From positions 1-46,904 of the forward strand of contig NZ_CADCSU010000025.1 in the NCBI RefSeq assembly GCF_902804475.1: a stretch of DNA of 46,904 nt, given 5' to 3'. The translations under genes were made by a program, and so were the position numbers. Positions 1 through 12,871 of this stretch are shown piece by piece. Origin of the DNA: Flavobacterium bizetiae. Its GTDB lineage: Bacteria; Bacteroidota; Bacteroidia; Flavobacteriales; Flavobacteriaceae. Under the pieces are notes generated by a model, which did no database searches, was not told the origin of the DNA, and saw only the letters and a program-made list of their open reading frames with translations. The first letter of the stretch is position 1. Every line of letters begins with the position of its first letter.

Positions 1-151
1 TTTGTTAACTTTTGTAAAAATTCATTTTATAATTAATAACAATCAATCTCTTCTGAAATAGTTTTTTGATAAAAATTCAATTTTTTAATTATAAAACTAA
101 CTTTTACATTTTTTTTAAAGCTATTTTTTTTGTAATTATCAATAAAAATCA

Positions 152-207
152 ACACAACCGATTGTGTATTATTTGTTTTTCTATATATTTGTTTGAAATA
201 CACTTAT
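152..207 (+). promoter_or_regulatory. Operator plus promoter of the first susCD operon
   Basis: A 16-bp near-palindrome, ACACAACCGATTGTGT (152-167), is symmetric in 7 of 8 base pairs around a central CG, the style of LacI-family operators. Its right arm contains a TTG (162-164) placed 19 bp before TATATTTG (184-191), which matches the Bacteroidota -7 box TAnnTTTG. ACACTTAT (200-207) falls where transcription should start. The same three elements with the same spacing occur at 28923-28978 in front of the GH8 gene. Overlap of the operator with the -33 position suggests repression, but the regulator is not in this window. Confidence 0.7.
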
Positions 208-247
208 TAACTAAACCAAAGTTCTAACTTAATTTAAATCAATTTTT

Positions 248-3200
248 ATGACTAACTTTTTTGTTACAAGTAAGCAAAAGCGTTTCAAATGCTTTTGTTT
301 TTTGATGTTAATGTTTGCGTTTTCCTATCATGTGAATGCGCAGACAACAGTTACAGGTATGGTCTCAGATGCAAATGGGCCAATTCCTGGGGCGAATGTA
401 AATTTAAAAGGTACAAAAAATGGAGTAAGCACCAGTTTTGATGGTAATTATTCTATTAGTGTTCCTGCAAACGGTATTCTTGTTTTTAGTTTCATAGGTT
501 TGAAAAGCAAAGAAGTTGCTGTAAACGGACAAAAGACGCTGAATGTTACCCTTGAAGAAGATTTGAGTACATTAAAAGAAGTTGTTGTTATTGGTTATGG
601 TACTCAAATGAAAGAGTCTGTAACAGGATCAGTAGCTTCTATAGGAGGTAAAGAATTAAATGAAGTTCCTGCTGCAAACGTAACACAGGCTTTGCAAGGC
701 AGACTTCCGGGAGTAGAATTAACGCAAACATCATCAAAACCGGGTGCTGCTATGCAAATTCGTATAAGAGGAACCAGATCTCTTACAGGAAGTAATGATC
801 CTTTGATTGTACTAGACGGAGTACCGTTTGCCGGTTCGATAGGAGATATTAATCCGGTGGATATAAAATCTGTTGATATCTTAAAAGATGCCTCTGCAAC
901 GGCTATTTATGGTTCGCGAGGAGCAAATGGGGTAATTATGATCACCACTAATAAAGGACGAAAAAATCAAGCTGCTACTTTTAGCTATAATGGCTTTAGC
1001 GGTATCAAACAAGTTTTTGGCAGATACCCAATGATGAATGGGGCTAAGTTTGCAGCTCTTCGTGATTATGCAGGATTATATGTAGATGGAGTAGATGAAA
1101 AAAGAACCACTAATATAGACTGGCAGGATTCGCTTTACGGAGCGGGTGAAATGATCAGTCATGATGTTAGTGTTGCGGGGGGAACTGAGAAAGCTTCCTA
1201 TAATGCAGGATTGGGATATTACAAAGAAGAATCGGTTCTTCCGGGGCAAAAGTATGAGCGTTTTAGCCTTAGAGGAGGTTTAGATCAGCAAATTGGACAA
1301 GCGTTTCGCATTGGTTTTACAACCAATAGTAATTACGCAGTTACAAACGGAGACAACATTGGTACAGGAACTATTCTGGGAACTTCACCATTAGCTAATC
1401 CGTATAATGCTGACGGATCTTTAAAGAGAATAGTAAGTATGGCAGCTGATGATCAGTGGGTGTACAACAGAAAATCGATTAACAGTTTAGGCGATGCTTA
1501 TGTAAATCAAAACAGAGCTTTTAGTTCTTATAATAACGTTTTTGCCGAATTAAAAATTCCGGGAGTAAAAGGTTTAAAATACCGTCTTAACACCGGACTT
1601 AATTTACGTACCTCAAATAACGGATATTACGAAGGACAAGGAGTTTTTGATGTAAATCCGGCTACTTTATCCAATGCATCAATAAGTAATGCTTTGTCAA
1701 CACAATGGCTTATCGAAAATCTTTTAACTTACGACAGAACATTTGCAGAGAAACATACTATAAACTTTGTTGGACTTTATTCAAACGAACAATATACAGG
1801 AAACAGCTCTCAGGTTTCAAGAAACGGAATTACCTCGGATGCATTTCAGTTTTATAATTTAGGACAAAGTGAAGAAGAAGCTGTTATTAATCCGGCAAAT
1901 CAGGATTATACACAATGGGGACTTCGTTCTTATATGGCCAGATTAATGTATTCCTATGACAATAAATATTTCATTTCAGGAACTATACGATCTGACGGAT
2001 CTTCAAGATTATCCGACGGAAATAAATGGGTAACCTATCCAGCGGTTTCTGCAGGTTGGAACGTTTCAAACGAGTCATTTATGAAAGGCATAAAAGAAAC
2101 GGTTAATCTGGTAAAACTACGCGTAGGTTACGGAGAAACGTCTAATCAGGCAGTTGCACCTTATGCCACTTTGGGAGCTTTAAGCACAAGACCTTACAAT
2201 TTTGGAAGCACTAATTCTACAGGGGTATATGTAACAGAATTACCAAACCCGAATTTAGGATGGGAGTTTTCTACCACTTGGAATTATGCTTTAGATTTTG
2301 GCTTGTTTAATAATCGTTTGACAGGTACTGTGGAATATTACAATACACAAACAAAAGATCTTTTACAAAGAGTTGGTTTGCCTGCAACATCCGGAGTAAG
2401 CGGATATGTGGCTAACGTAGGAGCAACAGAAAACAAAGGATATGAAATATCTTTAAACGGAGTAATTCTTGACAATCCTGACGGATTAAGCTGGACGGTT
2501 GGATTTAACCTTTATGCCAATAAAAACAAATTGGTTTCTCTTGCTTCAGGAGCTGAAAGAGACGAATCAAACTCTTGGTTTGTAGGGCGTAATATTAATT
2601 CAATCTATGATTATGAAAAAGTTGGAATCTGGCAGGAAGGCGATCCTTATATGTCAATTTTAGAACCTGGACCAACGGGTATTAACCAACAAGGAACCGT
2701 TGTGGGATCAATTAAAGTAAAATATACAGGAGATTATAATGCAGACGGAACACCAACAAGAGCCATAAATGCAAGCGACAGACAAATTATAGAAACAGAT
2801 CCTGATTTTCAGGGAGGTTTCAATACAAACTTAACCTATAAAGGATTTGATTTTTCATTAGTTGGAGCTTTCAAAAGCGGAGGTGTTTTAATAAGCACGC
2901 TGTATGGCGGTGCGAGTTACCTTAACTTAATGAACGGTAGAAGAAGTAACGTTGATGTCGATTACTGGACACCGGACAACAGAGATGCTGAATTCCCAAA
3001 CCCAAGAGGTATTAGAAGTGGAGACAACCCAAAATACATTTCGACAATGGGGTACTTTGATGCTTCTTACTTAAAGATCAGAGCCCTTACACTTGGATAT
3101 TCAATAGATAAGCGTTTTGTTAAAGATTTAGGTATAGATAAACTAAGACTTTATGTTACGGCGCAAAATCCATTTGTATTCTTCTCGCCTTATCATAAAG

Positions 3201-3340
3201 CATCTGGGATGGATCCGGAAACAAATTCATTCGGAGATGAAAATCAGGCAGTAGCCTCCTACCAAAGAAGATTTTTGGTTATTGGTACTAACACGCCCAG
3301 CACCCGAAACTTTTTATTTGGACTTAACTTAACATTTTAA
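248..3340 (+). CDS. SusC/RagA-family TonB-dependent outer-membrane transporter (susC1)
   Basis: This 1030-residue protein is a SusC-type TonB-dependent transporter that forms the outer-membrane barrel importing oligosaccharides captured by its SusD partner. A signal peptide ends near NAQ (about residue 31). A carboxypeptidase-regulatory-like domain follows (about 32-107, VTGMVSDANGPIPGANV), then EVVVIGYGTQ at the start of the plug, the plug itself (about 120-235, with IYGSRGANGVIMITT), and the beta barrel ending in the usual aromatic C-terminus (FGLNLTF). It lies 11 bp upstream of susD1, so the two are co-transcribed. Its promoter carries the operator module at 152-207. Xylo-oligosaccharide specificity is inferred from the downstream enzymes only. 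Confidence 0.95.
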   Translation: MTNFFVTSKQKRFKCFCFLMLMFAFSYHVNAQTTVTGMVSDANGPIPGANVNLKGTKNGVSTSFDGNYSISVPANGILVFSFIGLKSKEVAVNGQKTLNVTLEEDLSTLKEVVVIGYGTQMKESVTGSVASIGGKELNEVPAANVTQALQGRLPGVELTQTSSKPGAAMQIRIRGTRSLTGSNDPLIVLDGVPFAGSIGDINPVDIKSVDILKDASATAIYGSRGANGVIMITTNKGRKNQAATFSYNGFSGIKQVFGRYPMMNGAKFAALRDYAGLYVDGVDEKRTTNIDWQDSLYGAGEMISHDVSVAGGTEKASYNAGLGYYKEESVLPGQKYERFSLRGGLDQQIGQAFRIGFTTNSNYAVTNGDNIGTGTILGTSPLANPYNADGSLKRIVSMAADDQWVYNRKSINSLGDAYVNQNRAFSSYNNVFAELKIPGVKGLKYRLNTGLNLRTSNNGYYEGQGVFDVNPATLSNASISNALSTQWLIENLLTYDRTFAEKHTINFVGLYSNEQYTGNSSQVSRNGITSDAFQFYNLGQSEEEAVINPANQDYTQWGLRSYMARLMYSYDNKYFISGTIRSDGSSRLSDGNKWVTYPAVSAGWNVSNESFMKGIKETVNLVKLRVGYGETSNQAVAPYATLGALSTRPYNFGSTNSTGVYVTELPNPNLGWEFSTTWNYALDFGLFNNRLTGTVEYYNTQTKDLLQRVGLPATSGVSGYVANVGATENKGYEISLNGVILDNPDGLSWTVGFNLYANKNKLVSLASGAERDESNSWFVGRNINSIYDYEKVGIWQEGDPYMSILEPGPTGINQQGTVVGSIKVKYTGDYNADGTPTRAINASDRQIIETDPDFQGGFNTNLTYKGFDFSLVGAFKSGGVLISTLYGGASYLNLMNGRRSNVDVDYWTPDNRDAEFPNPRGIRSGDNPKYISTMGYFDASYLKIRALTLGYSIDKRFVKDLGIDKLRLYVTAQNPFVFFSPYHKASGMDPETNSFGDENQAVASYQRRFLVIGTNTPSTRNFLFGLNLTF

Positions 3341-3351
3341 TCAAAGAAACT

Positions 3352-5292
3352 ATGAAACGATATATTTTTAGAAATTTAATAATAGGTTCAGCAGTTTTAC
3401 TTTCCTTTTCCAGCTGTACGGATATCTTAGAAGAAAAACCGCATGATTTTTATGAACCGGGTTATTTTAAAACAGAACAAGGAGTAATACAAGGATTAAC
3501 ATCTCATTACGCCCACCTTCGTTATATTTACGGACAAGCCTACTTTTATAATGCCACTCAAACCGGTACAGATGAGGCGACTTACGCTCAAAGTGCAGAT
3601 GGAAATTTTAAAGATCATGATTTATCAGGAGTTGGTGTAATTAATCCAAACTCAAGCCGTTCAGATGTTTTATGGAACAATTCATACAATGATATCAATA
3701 CGGCCAGCGGTATAATTGAAAACGGAGCTGAGGTAGGAGTATCAAGCAGTCTTATTGCCGAGTCTAAATTTTTCAGAGCTTTCGATTATTTCTTATTGGT
3801 ACAAACTTTTGGAGGAGTGCCTTTAGATTTAGGAGCCGGAGAATTGAAATTCAACAGTAAACCTTCGAGATCTTCTAAGCGTAATACCGTTCCAGAAGTG
3901 TATACAAAAGCTGTTTTTCCGGACTTGAAAGCCGCGGTGAGCGAATTGCCAACTGCGCCACGATTAACAGGAACAGCAACCAAAACATTAGCCCGTTTAA
4001 TATTGGCAAAAGCGTATTTAACCTATGCATGGTGGTTAGAAAATCCTAATAATATTGCAACTTATCCAGAAGCTCCACGAACAGATCCTGACGGGCACAA
4101 TGCGCAGTGGTATTTTCAGGAAGCCTATAATTTAGCAGTTGAAGGAATAAATAATCCGGGAGCTTATGGCCTGTTAGATTCTTTTTATGATGTAAATGCA
4201 GGGGCAAGCGATAGAAATAAAGAAGTAATGCTTTATGCAGATCATACCGAGTCAAGTGAATATTATAACGGAGGAAGTTTAACTTACGGAAGCGGTGGTG
4301 CACCGGATAACTTTGCCGGATGGATGGTCACTTGGAATTATACTGCTTTGAGAAGTAAAAATGGAGCAGCCGCAGTTTCTTCAGTACAACGTGAAGCCAA
4401 TCAATTTTTAGGACGTCCGTGGACAAGAATGGTACCTCCAATTGAAGTATTCACCAAAACTTTTGCAGACAAAACAAATGATTCAAGATACGACGGAACC
4501 TTTGCAGCAGTTTATCGCGGTAACTGGAATTTGCAGGGAACAGGACTTACAACCGTAGCAACACTTACCAACGCAAACGGATTAACGATCAAACCTGGTG
4601 ATGCAGTATTGACATTTTTAAATGATGAACCAGCAACACCAATTACTTATCCTTCAGGACAAGGAGACAGCGGTGTAGGAGCAGGAGTACTTCCGGGAAG
4701 AGCAGATTATGTAATTTCTCCTAACGGAATAAGCCGAATTGTATATCCGGGCTTTTGGAAGTTAGGTCCATATCGTACTGATAATGCAGGGGGATTAGGA
4801 CAGCCAAATGCAGCAAGCACAAGACCATTTCCTGTAGCAAAATTCTCTGAATTGTATCTGGTAGCCGCAGAAGCAGCTGTAAAAGGCGCAACGGGATCTC
4901 TAAGCGCAAGAACACTTGTAAATGTAATCAGAGCCAGAGCAGGAAAATGGCGTTGGGATAATAATGGAAATGTAGCAAAAATTGCAGATAACAGCGCAGC
5001 GATGACAGCTGCTACTCCTGCAATAATTGATATTAATTATATCCTGGCAGAACGTTCACGTGAATTTTTCGGAGAAGGATATCGTTGGTATGATTTAGTG
5101 AGAACACAAAAATGGAATGAAATTGCCGGAAAATATTCAATAGGAGGATCTAATTACGGACAGCATACACCAGAGGTTGTAACCAGAATTATTGATGCGC
5201 ATCATTACCTGCGACCAATTCCGCAAGGTCAGTTAGATGGTATGGAAATGAGTGCAAGTGAAAAAGCGGCCTATCAAAATCCGGGTTATTAA
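3352..5292 (+). CDS. SusD/RagB-family glycan-binding lipoprotein (susD1)
   Basis: This 646-residue SusD-family surface lipoprotein caps the SusC barrel and captures glycan. The N-terminus is a lipoprotein signal with a lipobox ending at Cys22 (LLSFSSC). The SusD-like N-terminal TPR region (SKFFRAFDYFLLVQTFGGVPL) and the C-terminal SusD/RagB signature (YILAERSREFFGEGYRWYDL, ending NPGY) are both clear. It is longer than the usual 500-600 residues, with extra sequence in the middle that may form the glycan-binding face. It pairs with susC1 and is followed by a terminator-like hairpin before the enzyme genes. Confidence 0.94.
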   Translation: MKRYIFRNLIIGSAVLLSFSSCTDILEEKPHDFYEPGYFKTEQGVIQGLTSHYAHLRYIYGQAYFYNATQTGTDEATYAQSADGNFKDHDLSGVGVINPNSSRSDVLWNNSYNDINTASGIIENGAEVGVSSSLIAESKFFRAFDYFLLVQTFGGVPLDLGAGELKFNSKPSRSSKRNTVPEVYTKAVFPDLKAAVSELPTAPRLTGTATKTLARLILAKAYLTYAWWLENPNNIATYPEAPRTDPDGHNAQWYFQEAYNLAVEGINNPGAYGLLDSFYDVNAGASDRNKEVMLYADHTESSEYYNGGSLTYGSGGAPDNFAGWMVTWNYTALRSKNGAAAVSSVQREANQFLGRPWTRMVPPIEVFTKTFADKTNDSRYDGTFAAVYRGNWNLQGTGLTTVATLTNANGLTIKPGDAVLTFLNDEPATPITYPSGQGDSGVGAGVLPGRADYVISPNGISRIVYPGFWKLGPYRTDNAGGLGQPNAASTRPFPVAKFSELYLVAAEAAVKGATGSLSARTLVNVIRARAGKWRWDNNGNVAKIADNSAAMTAATPAIIDINYILAERSREFFGEGYRWYDLVRTQKWNEIAGKYSIGGSNYGQHTPEVVTRIIDAHHYLRPIPQGQLDGMEMSASEKAAYQNPGY

Positions 5293-5377
5293 TTTTTAAC
5301 TTTTTTAGCAAATTGAGAACATACTTATAAGAGTTGATTTTACAGTTACTTTATAATGGTTTGAGTTTGTTAGCTAG

Positions 5378-5416
5378 AAGCCGGGGGGCATTTCTCTCGG
5401 CTTTTTAATATTTTTT
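5378..5416 (+). terminator. Intrinsic terminator between susD1 and the enzyme genes
   Basis: The stem AAGCCG (5378-5383) pairs with CGGCTT (5398-5403) around a 14-nt loop and runs into CTTTTTAATATTTTTTT. It lies inside what otherwise looks like one co-directional transcription unit, with no obvious TAnnTTTG promoter between it and the next start at 5441. Partial read-through would keep transport proteins more abundant than enzymes. Confidence 0.7.
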
Positions 5417-5440
5417 TCAAATAAGTAAATAGTATAAAAA

Positions 5441-7156
5441 ATGATGAAAAGAAATATAGTTTTTTTACTGGCAGTAGCACTTTTGTGTTGTTACACAAGT
5501 ACTGCTCAGAGAAAAAAGCAATCTAAAAACACAGCAGTTTTTTCAAATGTCATTTACAACGGAGATGATCAGATTTATAAAAACAATCCCTTAAAACCAG
5601 ATGAGTTTTATACACCAATTTTGCAGGGATGTTATCCTGATCCTGCCATTACAAAAAAAGGCGACGATTATTATATGGTGTGTTCCTCATTTGCGATGTT
5701 TCCCGGCGTGCCTATTTTTCACTCCAAAGATCTGGTGAACTGGACAGATTTAGGAGGAGTTTTAAATAATGTATCGGAATTTAATCCGCATGATACAGGT
5801 ATTAGTGCCGGTGTATATGCGCCCGGAATTACGTACAATCCGCATAATGATACTTTTTATATGATTGTTACGGCATTCTCCGGCGGTCTTGGAAACATTA
5901 TCGTAAAAACAAAAGATCCAATGAAAGGTTGGGGAAGTCCAATAAAATTAGATTTTGGCGGCATTGATCCTTCTATCTTTTTTGATGAAAACGGCAAAGG
6001 TTACATCATTCATAATGATGCGCCTGATAAAGGAAAAGAATTGTACGAAGGACATCGTGTAATTAAAATTTGGGAATACGATCTTAGTACAGACAAAGTA
6101 ATTCCCGGTACAGATAAAATCATTGTAGATGGAGGCGTAGATCTTTCTAAAAAACCGATTTGGATTGAAGCGCCGCATTTATATAAAAAAAATGGAAAAT
6201 ATTATTTAATGTGCGCCGAAGGCGGAACTGGAGGCAATCACAGCGAAGTTATTTTTAGCAGTGATAATCCAAAAGGACCATTTAAACCATCATCAAACAA
6301 TCCTATTCTTACCCAGCGTTATTTCCCAAAAGACAGAGCCAACAAAGTAGATTGGGCGGGTCACGCAGATCTAATTCAAGGTCCTGATAATAAATATTAT
6401 GGAGTCTTTCTAGGCATTCGTCCAAATGAGAAAGACCGGGTAAATATTGGTAGAGAAACTTTTATATTGCCTGTAGACTGGTCGGGTGAATTTCCTGTTT
6501 TCGAAAACGGATTAGTCCCGATGCAGCCAAAATTAAAAATGCCCGCCGGAGTTACCAATAAAACAGGAAAAGACGGTTTTTTTCCTAACGGCAATTTCAC
6601 TTTTAGTGAAAATTTCACCTCTAAAAAATTAGACTACAGATGGATTGGTCTGAGAGGACCTCGCGAAAACTTCAGTACATTAAGTAAAAAAGGCTTAGAA
6701 ATCACACCATTTGAAGTAAACATAAAAGAAGTCAAGCCAACTTCGACACTTTTTTACAGACAGCAGCACAATACATTTTCTTTTACCGCAACAGTAGATT
6801 TCAAACCACAGTCAGAAAAAGATTTGGCAGGAATTGTTTGCCTTCAGAATGAGCGTTTTAATTATGTGTTTGGTATCACAAAAAAAGGAAACGATACTTT
6901 TATTGTACTTGAAAGAACAGAAAAAGGACAGTCAAAAATTATAGCAAGTTCTAACATCAAAATAACAAATTCATTACGCCTACAGGTAAAAGCCGCGGGA
7001 GACAATTATGAATTTAATTATGCTGCCAATGGCGTTGATTTTCAAACCTTAGGAGAAACTGTTTCAGGAGATATACTTTCTACAAATGCCGCCGGAGGTT
7101 TTACAGGAGCACTGGTAGGTTTATATGCTACTGCTGCAAATGATGCTCATCCATAA
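5441..7156 (+). CDS. Glycoside hydrolase family 43 (beta-xylosidase/alpha-L-arabinofuranosidase type) with C-terminal beta-sandwich
   Basis: This secreted 571-residue GH43 enzyme probably removes xylose or arabinose from arabinoxylan oligosaccharides. After a signal peptide (to about residue 22), the five-bladed propeller carries the family triad: Asp67 in GCYPDPAI (base), Asp176 in GGIDPSIFFD (pKa modulator) and Glu243 in WIEAPHLYKKNGKYYL (acid). Residues from about 375 form the GH43_C2-type beta-sandwich that completes the active site in xylosidases of this kind. It is the first of six enzyme genes in a row, 54 bp before the SGNH esterase. The choice between xylosidase and arabinofuranosidase cannot be made from sequence by eye. 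Confidence 0.9.
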   Translation: MMKRNIVFLLAVALLCCYTSTAQRKKQSKNTAVFSNVIYNGDDQIYKNNPLKPDEFYTPILQGCYPDPAITKKGDDYYMVCSSFAMFPGVPIFHSKDLVNWTDLGGVLNNVSEFNPHDTGISAGVYAPGITYNPHNDTFYMIVTAFSGGLGNIIVKTKDPMKGWGSPIKLDFGGIDPSIFFDENGKGYIIHNDAPDKGKELYEGHRVIKIWEYDLSTDKVIPGTDKIIVDGGVDLSKKPIWIEAPHLYKKNGKYYLMCAEGGTGGNHSEVIFSSDNPKGPFKPSSNNPILTQRYFPKDRANKVDWAGHADLIQGPDNKYYGVFLGIRPNEKDRVNIGRETFILPVDWSGEFPVFENGLVPMQPKLKMPAGVTNKTGKDGFFPNGNFTFSENFTSKKLDYRWIGLRGPRENFSTLSKKGLEITPFEVNIKEVKPTSTLFYRQQHNTFSFTATVDFKPQSEKDLAGIVCLQNERFNYVFGITKKGNDTFIVLERTEKGQSKIIASSNIKITNSLRLQVKAAGDNYEFNYAANGVDFQTLGETVSGDILSTNAAGGFTGALVGLYATAANDAHP

Positions 7157-7210
7157 TTAAGAGAAAAAGGATTTTCTTAATTCGAAACTGAACTTTTAAT
7201 CTATAATAAA

Positions 7211-8452
7211 ATGAATGTAAAAATAAAGTCTCTTAAATGGCTAGTACTTTTAAATCTGCTGCTTTTAATGGGATGCACTACTAATAAACCATCCGTTAAA
7301 ACAGCAGATAAAAAAGAAGTTCAAAATTTTACAGGCACCTGGGCAACCGCTCAAATGCTTGTAGAACCCCATAATATGGCTCCTGCACCCGGATTGGCGC
7401 AAAATACACTTCGTCAGATTATTAAAGTATCATTGGGCGGTAGAAAAGTCAGACTTCAATTTTCTAATTTGTTTAGCCATCAGCCTACAGTTTTAAAATC
7501 GGTAAGTATTGCAAAGGTTATTGAGGCTCCAACGGTCGATGCAAAAACGCAGAAAACACTAAGTTTTAAAGGAAAACCACAAATAATTTTGGCACCCAAT
7601 GAAGAGGTTTTTTCAGATGTTGTAGATTTTGAATTAAAACCCGGACAGCTTTTGGCCATTACCATTCATTACGGAGAAGTTTCCTCAACAGTATCAGGAC
7701 ATCCCGGTTCTCGTACAACGTCTTATATTTTAGAAGGAGATCAGATGCAAAACGAATCTTTTTCAGCAGCAGTAAAAACAGATCATTGGTATTCTATTAT
7801 GGGAATTGATATTGTTGCCGGAAAAAAGCAGAGTAATGTAGTTTGTTTAGGAAATTCAATCATTGACGGGCGAGGATCAGGAACAAACAAGCAAAATCGA
7901 TGGACAGATATTTTAGCAGCACGATTAAACGCCAATAAAAACACAGCACATATAGGAGTTTTAAACTTAGGAATTGGAGGAAATTGTGTCGTAAAAGGAG
8001 GTTTAGGCCCAACCGCTTTAAAGCGTTTCGACAGAGATGTACTTTCTCAAAAAGGAACCAAATGGCTTATTATTCTCGAAGGAATAAATGACATTGGAGG
8101 CATTCGAAAAGAAGAAGATGCCCCAATTACAGCAAAAGAAATTATTGATGCTTATAAAATAATGATTGATAAAGCCCATGCAAAAGGAATAAAAGTATTT
8201 GGAGCCACCATTTTACCATTCGAAAAATCTTTTTATGACGCCCCATTTAAACAACAGGCAAGAGATATTGTCAATCAATGGATTCGTACCAAAGGCAACT
8301 TTGATGCTGTAATTGATTTTGATAAAGAAATGGCTTCGGACATTGGTTCTAAAACAATTTTGTCAGACATGCACGATGGCGATTTTTTACATCCAAATGA
8401 AAAAGGCTATCAAAGAATGGGAGAAGTTATTGATTTGGGTTTATTTAAATAA
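7211..8452 (+). CDS. SGNH/GDSL-family esterase lipoprotein, probable carbohydrate deacetylase
   Basis: This 413-residue protein has a lipoprotein signal with lipobox Cys22 (LLLLMGC), so it is membrane-anchored. Residues from about 40 to 205 form an N-terminal beta-rich domain of the kind that precedes the catalytic domain in many bacterial SGNH proteins. The SGNH fold then shows block I GNSIIDG with nucleophile Ser216, the block III-like GIND motif, and the DxxH motif with Asp391 and His394 (DFLHPNEKGY). In a xylan locus the likely role is removal of acetyl groups from xylo-oligosaccharides, but the ester specificity is inferred from context. Confidence 0.82.
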   Translation: MNVKIKSLKWLVLLNLLLLMGCTTNKPSVKTADKKEVQNFTGTWATAQMLVEPHNMAPAPGLAQNTLRQIIKVSLGGRKVRLQFSNLFSHQPTVLKSVSIAKVIEAPTVDAKTQKTLSFKGKPQIILAPNEEVFSDVVDFELKPGQLLAITIHYGEVSSTVSGHPGSRTTSYILEGDQMQNESFSAAVKTDHWYSIMGIDIVAGKKQSNVVCLGNSIIDGRGSGTNKQNRWTDILAARLNANKNTAHIGVLNLGIGGNCVVKGGLGPTALKRFDRDVLSQKGTKWLIILEGINDIGGIRKEEDAPITAKEIIDAYKIMIDKAHAKGIKVFGATILPFEKSFYDAPFKQQARDIVNQWIRTKGNFDAVIDFDKEMASDIGSKTILSDMHDGDFLHPNEKGYQRMGEVIDLGLFK

Positions 8453-8488
8453 CTGTTTCCAGAACTAATTTTTAAGTACAAATTTTAA

Positions 8489-11209
<2,721 letters not shown>

Positions 11210-11270
11210 AACATATTTTTATTTAGAAGATTTTAATAAATGCCCTGAATGAAATCAAAAAATAAAAACC

Positions 11271-12827
11271 ATGAAAATACTATATAACCTATTAGCGATT
11301 TTTCTAATCCTTACCGGATCTAATGCTCAGGATAAAAAAGCGCAAAATCCTGTAATTTTTGCCGACGTTCCTGATTTGTCCATCATTAGAGTGGGGAATG
11401 ATTATTATATGAGCAGTACCACGATGCACATGAGTCCGGGAGTTCCAGTCATGAAATCAAAAGATTTGATCAATTGGAGAATAATAAGCTATGCCTCTAA
11501 TACTCTGGGCAATTCAGACGAACTGAATCTGGATAATGGAAAAAACAATTACGGTCGGGGCTCCTGGGCAAGTAATATTAGATATCATAACAATACTTTT
11601 TATGTAACCACTTTTGCCCAAACTACCGGAAAAACCTATGTATATACCACAAAAGATATTGAGAAAGGCCCGTGGAAAGAAATGAGTTTTAGTCCCGCCT
11701 ATCACGATCACAGCATCTTGTTTGATGATGATGGCAAGGTTTATATGGTGTATGGAAACGGTAAACTTTTTATCAAAGAATTAAAGCCTGATTTATCAGG
11801 AGTAAAAGAAAACGGATTAGATCAGGTTTTAATCGAAAATGCCAATATTCCGGCAGGAAATGACATTATGCTTGGCGCAGAAGGCTCTCAGTTGTATAAA
11901 ATAAAAGGCAAATATTACCTCTTTAATATTCTCTGGCCAAAAGGCGGAATGCGCACTGTGCTTATTCACAGAGCCGATAAAATTACGGGTCCCTGGGAAG
12001 GAAAAATTGCTCTTCAGGATTTAGGAGTAGCGCAAGGAGGATTAATTGATACTCCTGAGGGAAAATGGTTTTCCTACCTCTTTCGCGATTATGGTGGCGT
12101 AGGGCGAATTCCGTATTTTGTTCCGGTTAAATGGGAAGACGGCTGGCCTGTTTTGGGCCAAAATAATAAAGTACCTCAATATTTGGATTTACCCCAAAGT
12201 AAAGGATTAATACCCGGAATTGTAAACTCTGATGATTTTGACAGAAAAAAATCAGACCTGGATTTGCCTTTAGTCTGGCAATGGAATCATAATCCGGACA
12301 ATTCATTTTGGTCTGTTAAAGAAAGAAAAGGTTATTTAAGATTAAAGACCGCCTCGATCACAAACACTTTTACCCAGGCCAAAAACACACTCACTCAAAG
12401 AACCTTTGGCCCTGAAAGTTCGGCAACGACTCTGCTGGAAATTTCTAAAATGAAAGAAGGCGATTTTGCGGGACTTTCTTTACTGCAAAAAGATTTTGGT
12501 CTGGTAGGTATAAAAGTCGAAAACGGATCTAAAAGAATTGTCATGATTGAAACGGTAAACGGCAATTCAAAAGAAATTCAAAGCATTCCCTTCACCGGAA
12601 ATAAAATTTATTTTAAAGCAACGTGCAATTTTAAAGACAAAGCCGATTTAGGCCGATTTTACTATAGTCTGAGCGGAAAAGAATGGATCGGTATCGGAGA
12701 TGAAATAAAACTGCCCTATACACTTCCTCATTTTATGGGCTATAGATTTGGGCTTTTTAATTATGCCGAAAAAGATTTAGGAGGTTATGTCGATTTTGAT
12801 TATTTCCGCCTTGAGGATAAAAATTAA
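11271..12827 (+). CDS. Glycoside hydrolase family 43, second paralogue
   Basis: This secreted 518-residue GH43 enzyme is divergent from the one at 5441. A signal peptide runs to about residue 19. The propeller shows Asp35 in ADVPDLSII, Asp146 in YHDHSILFD and Glu204 in GAEGSQLYKIKGKYYL, consistent with an intact triad. A C-terminal beta-sandwich begins near residue 320 (VNSDDFDRKKSDLDLPLVWQWNHNP). The SSTTMHMSPGVPVMKSKDLINW block is typical of GH43 members acting as exo-xylosidases or arabinofuranosidases. It sits between the esterase and the GH3 gene with short gaps (61 and 44 bp), so it belongs to the same unit. Confidence 0.88.
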   Translation: MKILYNLLAIFLILTGSNAQDKKAQNPVIFADVPDLSIIRVGNDYYMSSTTMHMSPGVPVMKSKDLINWRIISYASNTLGNSDELNLDNGKNNYGRGSWASNIRYHNNTFYVTTFAQTTGKTYVYTTKDIEKGPWKEMSFSPAYHDHSILFDDDGKVYMVYGNGKLFIKELKPDLSGVKENGLDQVLIENANIPAGNDIMLGAEGSQLYKIKGKYYLFNILWPKGGMRTVLIHRADKITGPWEGKIALQDLGVAQGGLIDTPEGKWFSYLFRDYGGVGRIPYFVPVKWEDGWPVLGQNNKVPQYLDLPQSKGLIPGIVNSDDFDRKKSDLDLPLVWQWNHNPDNSFWSVKERKGYLRLKTASITNTFTQAKNTLTQRTFGPESSATTLLEISKMKEGDFAGLSLLQKDFGLVGIKVENGSKRIVMIETVNGNSKEIQSIPFTGNKIYFKATCNFKDKADLGRFYYSLSGKEWIGIGDEIKLPYTLPHFMGYRFGLFNYAEKDLGGYVDFDYFRLEDKN

Positions 12828-12871
12828 ACGATTAACAAAGCGTAAAATCTTTCATTCAAAAGAAAAAAAAC

